Part shown: positions 42,858-50,981 of the stretch, piece by piece
Layout of the letters: every line of letters starts with the position of its first letter
How positions within the stretch are numbered: position 1 is the stretch's first letter
DNA from: Saccharopolyspora gregorii
GTDB lineage: Bacteria; Actinomycetota; Actinomycetes; Mycobacteriales; Pseudonocardiaceae
Reading direction: 5' to 3'
Assembly (NCBI RefSeq): GCF_024734405.1
Contig: NZ_CP059556.1
Span: 5,332,001-5,396,000 of the forward strand
DNA: 64,000 nucleotides
The notes under the pieces: generated by a model
Databases searched by the model: none
The model's input: the letters and a program-made list of their open reading frames with translations, nothing else
Told to the model about the DNA's origin: nothing
Translations under genes and position numbers: made by a program

Positions 42858-44111
42858 GTGGCTGTGCAACGCCCGCTGTGGCGACACCTCTGGGACACCC
42901 CGCGCGATGCGGTGTTCGACGTGGTGCTGGTCGCCGTCCTGTTCCCGCTCGGCCCGATACTGGCCGTGTTCTTCCCGCCGGACGTGCCGCCGCAGGACTT
43001 CCGGTGGCTCGGCGGGGAATGGGTCGCGCAGGCGGTGCTGAACCTGTTCACGCTGGGCCTGCTGGTGCGGCGCCGCTACCCGGTGGTGCTGCTGGCAGTC
43101 GCGCTGGTGATGATGCTGGTGCACCTCGTCGCGGTGAGCACGGGGACCGGGGCGCTGTTCTCGATCAACCAGCACTCCGATCCGTGGATGCCCGGGGAAC
43201 TGCCGTTCCTCACCTACGCGTTCGCCGCGTTCGAGACGCGGGCCCGGTGGCGCGCCGCCGGCTGGGTGCTGGTCGCCGCGGTGGTGTTCACGGCGCTGCG
43301 GCCGTGGACGAACCCGGACGGCGAGACGTTGAACAACGCGGTCTGGGTGACGGCGTTCCCGGCGCTGCTCGGACTGTGGACCGGCGCGCGGCGGCGGCTG
43401 GTGGCGGCGCTGCGGGACCGGGCGGAGCGAGCCGAACGCGAGCAGCACCTGCTGGCCGAGCAGGTGCGCACCGAGGAGCGGGCGAAGCTGGCCTCGGAGA
43501 TGCACGACGTGGTCACGCACCGGGTGAGCCTGATGGTGCTGCAGGCGGGCGCGTTGGGGGTGACCGCGCAGGACGCGGCGACCCGGCGGGCCGCCGAGGA
43601 GCTGCGGGCCGGCGGCTGCCAGGCGCTGGACGAGCTGCGGGACTTCCTCGGCGTGCTGCGCTCCGGCGAGCAGCGGCCTGACGTGGTCGCCGAGTCGGCG
43701 CTGCCCGACCTGTCCGAGCTGGTCGCCGAGTCGGAGTCGGTGGGCGTCCCGGTGCGGCTCACCGAGCTCGGCGAGTCGACCGCGGTGTCCCCGGCGGTGG
43801 GCAGGACCGCCTACCGCGTGGTGCAGGAGGCGCTGACGAACGTGCACAAGCACGCGCCGGGCAGCGAGGTGCTGGTGCACGTGGAGTACGACGCGGACCG
43901 GGTGCGGCTGGCGGTGCGCAACACGCGCCCCGATCCCGCGGGCGGGGGCGAGCTCGCGGCCAGCGGTTCCGGGGCCGGGTTGCTGGGCCTGCGGCAGCGG
44001 GTGGAGCTGGTCGGCGGGACCTTCCGGTCCGGTCGAACCGGGGACGGGGGGTTCGAGGTCGGTGCCATACTCCCCGGGTACGTGCCCACGGCCGAAGCCG
44101 GATCGGGCTAG
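42858..44111 (+). CDS. NarL-type sensor histidine kinase (HisKA_3)
   Basis: 417 residues from GTG 42858 (GTG 42864 is equally possible). About five membrane helices fill the first 180 residues. The phosphoacceptor His216 is in ASEMHDVVTHRVSLMVLQAG. The ATP-binding domain shows an N-box in YRVVQEALTNVHKHAPGSEV and a G-box in GAGLLGLRQRVELVGG. It is the partner of the response regulator encoded 25 bp downstream. It is divergent from the GT39-like gene. The signal is unknown; the small outer loops suggest sensing in the membrane. Confidence 0.92.
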   Translation: MAVQRPLWRHLWDTPRDAVFDVVLVAVLFPLGPILAVFFPPDVPPQDFRWLGGEWVAQAVLNLFTLGLLVRRRYPVVLLAVALVMMLVHLVAVSTGTGALFSINQHSDPWMPGELPFLTYAFAAFETRARWRAAGWVLVAAVVFTALRPWTNPDGETLNNAVWVTAFPALLGLWTGARRRLVAALRDRAERAEREQHLLAEQVRTEERAKLASEMHDVVTHRVSLMVLQAGALGVTAQDAATRRAAEELRAGGCQALDELRDFLGVLRSGEQRPDVVAESALPDLSELVAESESVGVPVRLTELGESTAVSPAVGRTAYRVVQEALTNVHKHAPGSEVLVHVEYDADRVRLAVRNTRPDPAGGGELAASGSGAGLLGLRQRVELVGGTFRSGRTGDGGFEVGAILPGYVPTAEAGSG

Positions 44112-44136
44112 GCCCGCGGTGAACGGGGTTTCTGTG

Positions 44137-44790
44137 GTGAGCGAGACGGTCCGCGTCGTCGTGGTCGACGACGAGCCGATGGTGTGCGCGCACCTGCGCA
44201 CGATCCTCGGCTCGGCACCGGACGTCGAGGTCGTGGGCGAGGCGCAGGACGGAGCCGCGGCGGTGGAGGCCGTGGTGCGGCACCGGCCGCACGTGGTACT
44301 GATGGACCTGCGGATGCCGGGCGTGGACGGGCTGACCGCGACGGAACGCATCGCGCGGCTGCCCGAGGCGCCCGCGGTGGTGGTGCTGACGACGTTCGAC
44401 GCGGACCAGCACGTGCTGCGGGCGCTGCGAGCCGGGGCGTCCGGTTTCCTGGTGAAGTCGACTCCGCCGGAGGACCTGATCGGCCTGGTGCGGGTGGCGG
44501 CGGACGGGCACACCGTGCTGTCCCCGCAGGCGGCGAAGCGCCTGGTGGCCGCGTCGGACGGGACCGGGAGGCAGCGCGCGCAGGAGGCGGTCCGCGAACT
44601 CACCGACCGGGAGCGGGAGGTGCTGGCGGGGATCGGCGACGGCCTGTCCAACGCGCAGATCGGCGAACGGCTCTTCCTGTCGGAGGCGACGGTGAAGGGC
44701 TACGTGTCCCGGACCTTGGTGAAGCTGGAGTGCGCGAACCGGGTGCAGGCCGGGTTGATCGCCCACGAAGCAGGCCTGACGGAACGCTGA
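44137..44790 (+). CDS. NarL/LuxR-family response regulator
   Basis: 217 residues from GTG 44137 (GTG 44134 is directly before it). The receiver domain has Asp11-Asp12, phosphoacceptor Asp57 (VVLMDLRMPG) and Lys in GFLVKSTPPED. The LuxR-type HTH covers about residues 148-210 (LTDREREVLAGIGDGLSNAQIGERLFLSEATVKGYVSRTL). It is the second kinase/regulator pair of the NarL class here; its target is not obvious, since the kinase is divergent only from the glycosyltransferase gene. A strong hairpin follows 32 bp after the stop. Confidence 0.94.
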   Translation: MSETVRVVVVDDEPMVCAHLRTILGSAPDVEVVGEAQDGAAAVEAVVRHRPHVVLMDLRMPGVDGLTATERIARLPEAPAVVVLTTFDADQHVLRALRAGASGFLVKSTPPEDLIGLVRVAADGHTVLSPQAAKRLVAASDGTGRQRAQEAVRELTDREREVLAGIGDGLSNAQIGERLFLSEATVKGYVSRTLVKLECANRVQAGLIAHEAGLTER

Positions 44791-44822
44791 TCGCCGATCC
44801 GCAACGCACGCCCCCGGGAACG

Positions 44823-44863
44823 GCGGAAGGCCCACCCGAGGCGTGCTCGGATGGGCCTTCCGC
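44823..44863. terminator. Strong bidirectional hairpin terminator
   Basis: 18-base arms (44823-44840 with 44846-44863) with one mismatch and a 5-base loop GCGTG, between the convergent response regulator and cysM genes. No U-run follows, which is usual in this group. Confidence 0.88.
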
Positions 44864-44872
44864 TCGCCGGGC

Positions 44873-45838
<966 letters not shown>

Positions 45839-45855
45839 TCAGCGGCGGTGGGAGA

Positions 45856-46134
45856 TCAGCGCATGCCGCCGGCGACGGCGGGCAGGATCGTCACGTTGTC
45901 CCCGTCGGCCACGCTGGCCTCCAGGCCACCGGCGAAGCGCACGTCCTCGTCGTTGACGTAGACGTTGACGAAGCGGTGCAGCGAGCCTTCCTTGACCAGG
46001 CGGTCCTTGAGGCCGCCGTGCTTGCTGTCGAGGTCGTTGATGACCTCGGCGACGGTGCTGCCGCTGGCTTCGACGGACTTCTGCCCGTCGGTGTGGCTGC
46101 GCAGGATGGTGGGGATCGAGACCTTGATTGCCAT
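45856..46134 (-). CDS. cysO: CysO, ubiquitin-like sulfur carrier with C-terminal Met-Arg extension
   Basis: 92 residues from ATG 46134. It has the beta-grasp fold of MoaD/ThiS proteins (KVSIPTILRSHTDGQKSVEASG, then RFVNVYVNDEDVRF). In M. tuberculosis CysO ends in Gly-Gly, whose carboxylate is turned into the thiocarboxylate. Here the end is AVAGG-Met-Arg, so two residues must be removed before it can work. Mec, encoded just upstream, is the natural candidate for that trimming as well as for releasing cysteine from the CysO-cysteine adduct. It lies 32 bp before cysM. Confidence 0.96.
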   Translation of the reverse strand: MAIKVSIPTILRSHTDGQKSVEASGSTVAEVINDLDSKHGGLKDRLVKEGSLHRFVNVYVNDEDVRFAGGLEASVADGDNVTILPAVAGGMR

Positions 46135-46217
46135 GATGGGAACCTCCCTGTCCACGAGGACTACTGAACGGAACTTGCGCACGCCGAAACCCGCCGCGGC
46201 GGGGCGGCGGGAGCGGC

Positions 46218-46682
46218 TCAGCCCTGGTCGGGCACCTCGTCGGCGCCGGTGTGGGCGAACATGTACGACTCCACGATCTGCACCGGTTCCTCGGTCACCA
46301 CGCCGTCGAGGATCCGGTAGGAGCGCAGTTCGTGGGTCTCCGGGTCCCTGGTGGACACGAGGACGTAATGCGCGTGGGGCTCCGAGGCGTAGGAGACGTC
46401 GGTGCGCGACGGGTACGCCTCGGTGGCGGTGTGCGAGTGGTAGATGACGACGGGCTCCTCGTCGGCCTCGTCCATCCCCCGCCACACCTTGAGCTGCTCG
46501 CCGGAGTCGAACCGGTAGAACGTCGGCGAGCGCTCCGCGTTGATCATCTCGATGAGCCGCTCGGGGCGGTCCGACCCGTCGGGACCGGCGATGACGCCGC
46601 ACGCCTCGTCCGGGTGGTCCCGTCGAGCATGCGCGACCATCGCGTCCACGAGGTCACGTCGAATCACCAGCACAGGCACCAT
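46218..46682 (-). CDS. mec: Mec, JAMM-type metalloprotease acting on CysO
   Basis: 154 residues from ATG 46682 (an in-frame ATG at 46712 would add ten). The zinc site is the JAMM motif: Glu in DEACGVIAG, then HSH with exactly ten residues to Asp (HSHTATEAYPSRTD). It removes the C-terminal residue from CysO-cysteine adducts, releasing cysteine and regenerating the Gly-Gly end. Here it may also trim the Met-Arg tail of new CysO. It is the first gene of mec-cysO-cysM, a conserved sulfur-transfer unit. Confidence 0.95.
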   Translation of the reverse strand: MVPVLVIRRDLVDAMVAHARRDHPDEACGVIAGPDGSDRPERLIEMINAERSPTFYRFDSGEQLKVWRGMDEADEEPVVIYHSHTATEAYPSRTDVSYASEPHAHYVLVSTRDPETHELRSYRILDGVVTEEPVQIVESYMFAHTGADEVPDQG

Positions 46683-46767
46683 CCTACTATGTGGGGCACC
46701 GGTGTCCAGCATGCGGAATTCCCGCGGTCCGGTGCCGTTTGCGGGATCAACGTCCGCCCACCTTGGT

Positions 46768-47805
46768 TCATTCCCGCGCCGAGGGGTAGAGGCTCGTGTA
46801 CGACGTCACCTCGCCGACGGGTTCGGCGGCGAGCACGGCCCGCACGATCGCCCGGCGCACCACGCCGGCGGCGACGGCGCACACCTCGTCGAGCACGGGA
46901 ACCCACTGCGCACCAGGCTCGCGTTCCCCGGTCGCGAGCGCGAACACCGTGTCACCGTCGGCGAGGGAGTGCGCGGGCCGGATCGCCCGGGCGAGCCCGT
47001 CGTGGGCGGCGACGGCGATCCGCTTGCAGTGCGCCTTGGTGAGCGCGAGGTCGACGGCGACGACGCCGATGGTGGTGTTCAAGGGGCGGGACGCGGTGCC
47101 GTGCCGGGAGGGGCGGCCCGCGGTGGGCCCGGTGCGGGCGCGGGCGGCGACGACCTCGGCTTCGGCGGGGGCGCGCAGCCCGGGGTGGCCGTCCCAGGGC
47201 AGTCCGGTCTCCGGATCGATCACGGAGCCGAGGGAGTTGACCGCGAACAGCGCGCCGACGGTGACGTCGATGCCGAGCGCCGCGCTGTGGAACACCTCGC
47301 CCGCGGTGCCGATGCCGCCCTTGAGCGAGCCGGCGACGGCGCCGGTGCCCGCGCCGACGTTGCCCTCGCGGGACTCCTCGGCGGTGGCGGCGTCGCAGGC
47401 GAGGCGGCCGAACTCGGCGCCGGGCCGGTTGCCCCAGTCCCCCATCGGCAGGTCGAACAGCACGGCCGCGGGCACCACCGGCACCACTTCGTGGGCGTGC
47501 TCGCCGACCCGGAAGCCGTAGCCGCGGTCGGCGAGCCAGCTCATCGCGCCGTCGGCGGCGGCGAGCCCGTAGGCGCTGCCGCCGGTGAGCACCACGCCGT
47601 GCGCCTGCGCGACGAGGTGGGTCGGTTCGAGCACGTCGGTCTCACGGGTGCCGGGGCCGCCGCCGCGCACGTCCACCGCGGCGGTCGCGCCGCCGGGGGT
47701 GAGCACCACGCTCGTCCCGGTGGCCCACCGCTCGTCCAGCCGCTGGTGGTGCCCGACGAGCACCCCGCCCACGTCCACGATCGAATCCCGCGTCCCGGCA
47801 GCCAT
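46768..47805 (-). CDS. P1-family self-processing hydrolase (NylC/DmpA type)
   Basis: 345 residues from ATG 47805 after a G-rich site. It is a DmpA/NylC-fold N-terminal-nucleophile hydrolase. GGSAYGLAAADG, GNVGAGTGAVAG and NSLGSVIDPETG are family phrases. The self-cleavage site is Asn243-Thr244 in RPLNTTIGVVAVDLALTK, as in nylon hydrolase NylC; Thr244 becomes the nucleophile. It is the positional homologue of Rv1333. The activity is amide hydrolysis of an unknown natural substrate. It lies between mec and DUF2017 on the same strand, with a large nested hairpin in the 259-bp gap upstream. Confidence 0.92.
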   Translation of the reverse strand: MAAGTRDSIVDVGGVLVGHHQRLDERWATGTSVVLTPGGATAAVDVRGGGPGTRETDVLEPTHLVAQAHGVVLTGGSAYGLAAADGAMSWLADRGYGFRVGEHAHEVVPVVPAAVLFDLPMGDWGNRPGAEFGRLACDAATAEESREGNVGAGTGAVAGSLKGGIGTAGEVFHSAALGIDVTVGALFAVNSLGSVIDPETGLPWDGHPGLRAPAEAEVVAARARTGPTAGRPSRHGTASRPLNTTIGVVAVDLALTKAHCKRIAVAAHDGLARAIRPAHSLADGDTVFALATGEREPGAQWVPVLDEVCAVAAGVVRRAIVRAVLAAEPVGEVTSYTSLYPSARE

Positions 47806-47932
47806 CCCCCCATCCTGCCGCAGGGAGCGGCCCCGAAAACCGAGACCGAGCAACCCGCCACCCGATCTACCTCTTGTCAGCGGCAAAGCCGCTGAGCAGC
47901 GACCACCAAAGCAAAAGGACCACCCGCGGGTT

Positions 47933-48028
47933 CTCAGCCGCCTTCTCGCGAGGACGGCTTTTTCCCTCGTGGCGGAGCCACTCGGGAAAAAGATCCCGCA
48001 GCGAGAAGGCGGCTGAGGTTCCGCCACC
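47933..48028. repeat. Nested hairpin repeat, family 2, full copy
   Basis: Three nested stems share one axis. The outer 17-bp arms are 47933-47949 and 48001-48017. The middle stem is CTTTTTCCC/GGGAAAAAG (47958-47966 with 47984-47992). The inner stem is GTGGC/GCCAC (47969-47973 with 47977-47981) with loop GGA. The internal loops are symmetric. The right part continues to GGTTCCGCCACC. The region 47966-48028 matches the partial copy at 17539. It lies after the DUF2017 stop, so it may terminate that operon; the mirrored structure also resembles a miniature mobile element. Confidence 0.85.
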
Positions 48029-48064
48029 CCACCCGAAAATCAGGCTGGGGAACGAAGAACCCCC

Positions 48065-48628
48065 TCAAGAAGAGACCGCGTCGACCAGGCTGTCCTGGAC
48101 CCAGGTGAGCCACTGGTACACCCCGAGGTGCTCCCGCCGCAGGTCGTCCTCCGGCGGTTCCTCCGGCATGTCGTCCTGCACGTCGAGTGCGGTGCCGAGC
48201 GCGAGCCGCACGTCGTTGAGCGCGGCCATCCAGTTGTCGGCCTGCTCGCCGCTGAGCACGACCCGGCCGCCTTCGCGGGGGCAGGTGTCGAGGACGACGG
48301 CGGCGACGCCGGTCTTGACGTCGAGCAGTTCGGGTTCGTAGAGGGAGCGCATGGCGCCCGCGGCTTCGGGCTGCTCCTCGTCGGTCTCCCCGGTTTCGGG
48401 GTCGCGGCGGTAGAAGTCGGGCAGCAGCCGTCCGAGGACCCGGTCCTCGGGCGGGGTGGAGGGGCCGGTGCGGATGCCGGTGAGTTCGGCGAGCTCGTCC
48501 TGCGGCGTCTCCTCGGCGCGCGCGGTGAGCATGTCCTTGATCTGGCCGACGAGCCCCCGGATCACGGCCGCTTCCTGCTGGGAGAGCTCGGCGACGACGT
48601 GCCCGTTCTTGCGAGTCCAGCCGTTCAC
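48065..48628 (-). CDS. DUF2017 protein
   Basis: 187 residues, GTG start, four bases after the clpS stop. It is an acidic soluble protein of the DUF2017 family (LSQQEAAVIRGLVGQIKDML near the N terminus, LDTCPREGGRVVLSGEQADNWMAALNDVRLALGTAL near residue 115, EHLGVYQWLTWVQDSLV at the end). The family almost always follows clpS in actinobacteria, corresponding to Rv1332. The function is unknown; a role in ClpS-linked proteolysis is suggested by position only. Confidence 0.93.
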   Translation of the reverse strand: MNGWTRKNGHVVAELSQQEAAVIRGLVGQIKDMLTARAEETPQDELAELTGIRTGPSTPPEDRVLGRLLPDFYRRDPETGETDEEQPEAAGAMRSLYEPELLDVKTGVAAVVLDTCPREGGRVVLSGEQADNWMAALNDVRLALGTALDVQDDMPEEPPEDDLRREHLGVYQWLTWVQDSLVDAVSS

Positions 48629-48632
48629 GTGA

Positions 48633-48926
48633 TCACGAGTCTTTCTGCATCGTGGCCCACAGGCCTGCGGCGTGCAGTTTCGCGACGTCGCCCTCGACCT
48701 TCTCCTTGGCGCCCGAGGACACGGCGGCCCGGCCCTTGTTGTGGACGTCGAGCATGAGCTTGGTCGCGTGGTCCCGGCTGTAACCGAAGATCTTCTGCAG
48801 AACGTAGGTCACGTAGGACATCAGGTTCACCGGGTCGTTCCAGACCACGGTGACCCACGGCTTGTCCTCGTCTCCGAGTTCAGCCGGTTCCAGTTGCGCG
48901 CGCTCCAGTTCAGCGGGCGAGGTCAT
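48633..48926 (-). CDS. clpS: ClpS, N-degron adaptor of the Clp protease
   Basis: 97 residues from ATG 48926. The core [24 protein letters not shown] contains the N-end-recognising Asn-Asp pair and Met of the binding pocket, and the end [15 protein letters not shown] is the usual ClpC/ClpA-docking tail. It delivers proteins with destabilising N termini to the Clp protease. It is divergent from pncB across 105 bp. DUF2017 follows within a few bases, giving the conserved clpS-DUF2017 order. Confidence 0.96.
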   Translation of the reverse strand: MTSPAELERAQLEPAELGDEDKPWVTVVWNDPVNLMSYVTYVLQKIFGYSRDHATKLMLDVHNKGRAAVSSGAKEKVEGDVAKLHAAGLWATMQKDS

Positions 48927-49031
48927 GTCCCCATGTTCGCACGCGGGCACGGAGCGCATGTCGACCGCACGGTCAATTCGGGCACGACCTGCGGAGGGGG
49001 CGGGCGGTCGCGGCCACGTAACCTCTGATCC

Positions 49032-50342
49032 ATGACGGCCGCTGCCAGTACCGCGTTGCGCACAGATCATTACGAGCTGACCATGCTGGCCAGCGCCTTG
49101 CGGGATGGGACCGCGGAGCGCCGGTGCGTGTTCGAGGCGTTCACCCGGCGGTTGCCGGACGGTCGCCGCTACGGCGTGGTCGGCGGCACGGAGCGGGTGC
49201 TGGAGGCGATCGAGAACTTCCGCTTCGACGAAGCCGAGCTGGAGCGCCTTGCCGAGGATCATGTGGTCGATGAGACCACCCTCTCGTGGTTGCGCGACTA
49301 CCGGTTCCGCGGCGACGTGGACGGTTACCCGGAAGGGGAGCTGTACTTCCCGGGTTCGCCGCTGCTGACGGTGCGCGGCACGTTCGCCGAGGCGGTCATC
49401 CTGGAGACCGTCATCCTGTCGATCATGAACCACGACAGCGCGATCGCCGCGGCGGCCGCGCGGATGGTGTCGGCGGCCAACGGCAGGCGGATCATCGAGA
49501 TGGGGTCGCGCCGCACCCACGAGGAGTCGGCGGTGGCCGCGGCCCGCGCCGCCTACCTGGCCGGGTTCACCGCGACCTCGAACCTGGAGGCGGGCCGCCG
49601 CTACCGGATCCCGACGGCGGGCACCTCGGCGCATTCGTTCACGTTGCTGCACGACTCCGAGCGTGCCGCGTTCGAGTCGCAGATCGCCGCACTTGGCGCG
49701 GACACGACACTCCTGGTGGACACCTACGACATCTCGCGCGGCATCGCGACGGCGGTGGAGGTGGCGGGTCCGGGGCTGGGCGCGGTGCGCATCGACTCGG
49801 GTGATGTGGGCGTGCTGGCGCGGCAGGCGCGGGAGCAGCTGGATTCGCTGGGCGCGACGGGCACCCGGATCGTCGTCTCCGGTGATCTGGACGAGTACGC
49901 GATCGCCTCGCTGCGCGCGGAACCGGTGGACGGCTACGGGGTGGGCACGTCGCTGGTCACCGGTTCGGGGGCGCCGACGGCGGGCATGGTCTACAAGCTG
50001 ACCGACGTGGAGGGCCGGCCGGTCGCGAAGCGCAGCACGCACAAGGAGTCCCGCGGCGGCACGAAGTCGGCGCTGCGCAGGCACAAGGACACGGGCACCG
50101 CGCTGGAGGAGGTCGTGTTCCGCACCGGCCGCGGCTTCGAGGACCCGAAGGCGGGCCCGCACGACCGGGTGGTGCCGATCCCGCTGGTCCGCGGTGGCGA
50201 ACGGGTCGAGGACCTGCCGACGCTGGAGGACAATCGGGAGCGCCTGCGGCACGCCCTGGTGAGCCTGCCGTGGGAGGGCTTGAAGTTGTCCAGCGGGGAG
50301 CCCGCGATCCCGACGGTGTTCCAGGCGGAGGAGACGGCATGA
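49032..50342 (+). CDS. pncB: Nicotinate phosphoribosyltransferase
   Basis: 436 residues from ATG 49032. It makes nicotinate mononucleotide from nicotinate and PRPP for NAD salvage. Family marks are [17 protein letters not shown] at the N terminus, [33 protein letters not shown] near residue 155, [26 protein letters not shown] and [15 protein letters not shown]. It corresponds to Rv1330c (pncB1) in the conserved region. The stop overlaps the ATG of the nicotinamidase gene, so salvage steps are coupled. Confidence 0.96.
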   Translation: MTAAASTALRTDHYELTMLASALRDGTAERRCVFEAFTRRLPDGRRYGVVGGTERVLEAIENFRFDEAELERLAEDHVVDETTLSWLRDYRFRGDVDGYPEGELYFPGSPLLTVRGTFAEAVILETVILSIMNHDSAIAAAAARMVSAANGRRIIEMGSRRTHEESAVAAARAAYLAGFTATSNLEAGRRYRIPTAGTSAHSFTLLHDSERAAFESQIAALGADTTLLVDTYDISRGIATAVEVAGPGLGAVRIDSGDVGVLARQAREQLDSLGATGTRIVVSGDLDEYAIASLRAEPVDGYGVGTSLVTGSGAPTAGMVYKLTDVEGRPVAKRSTHKESRGGTKSALRRHKDTGTALEEVVFRTGRGFEDPKAGPHDRVVPIPLVRGGERVEDLPTLEDNRERLRHALVSLPWEGLKLSSGEPAIPTVFQAEETA

Positions 50343-50917
50343 GCGCTGCGGTGCGCGCGCTGCTGGTCGTGGACGTGCAGCTCGACTTCTGCGAGGGCGG
50401 CGCGCTGGCCGTGGCCGGTGGGGCCGCGGTGGCGGCGGCGATCTCCCGGCACCTGGCGGAGTCCGAGTACGCGCACGTGGTCGCCACCCGCGACTACCAC
50501 GTCGACCCGGGCGGCCACTTCAGCTCGGAGCCGGACTACGTGCGGTCCTGGCCGGTGCACTGCGTGGCGGGCACGGCGGGCGCGGCGTTCCACCCGGAGC
50601 TGGAGGTGGGGCCGGTGCGGGCCGTGTTCTCGAAGGGACGTTTCGACGACGGCTACTCGGGTTTCGAGGGCGTCGACGGCGACGGCCGCGGCCTCGCCGA
50701 GTGGCTGGCCGAGCGCGGGGTGACCGAGGTGGACGTGGTGGGCATCGCGACCGATCACTGCGTGCGGGCGACGGCGTTGGACGCGGCGGCGGCCGGGTTC
50801 GCGACGACGGTGCTGCTGGACCTGACGGCGGGCGTCGCGCGGGCCACGGTCGACGCGGCGCTGGACGAGCTGCGCGCGGCGGGGGTGCGCGCCACGGGGA
50901 CCCCGGTGGTGGCGTGA
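50339..50917 (+). CDS. pncA: Nicotinamidase (isochorismatase family)
   Basis: 192 residues. The catalytic triad is Asp12 (VVDVQLDF), Lys99 ([11 protein letters not shown]) and Cys141 (ATDHCVRAT). Metal ligands are Asp52, His54 and His60 ([11 protein letters not shown]). This is the layout of PncA, which converts nicotinamide to nicotinate. It overlaps pncB, so the two genes give a nicotinamide-to-NAMN salvage operon. In M. tuberculosis pncA lies elsewhere, so the coupling is a difference from the conserved region. It would also activate pyrazinamide-like amides. Confidence 0.95.
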   Translation: MSAAVRALLVVDVQLDFCEGGALAVAGGAAVAAAISRHLAESEYAHVVATRDYHVDPGGHFSSEPDYVRSWPVHCVAGTAGAAFHPELEVGPVRAVFSKGRFDDGYSGFEGVDGDGRGLAEWLAERGVTEVDVVGIATDHCVRATALDAAAAGFATTVLLDLTAGVARATVDAALDELRAAGVRATGTPVVA

Positions 50918-50981
50918 CGTCGGGTGCACGGCCCGATGCACCCGCTCGGGGCGTCGGAGGTGGCCGGTAGCGTTGCCGGGC

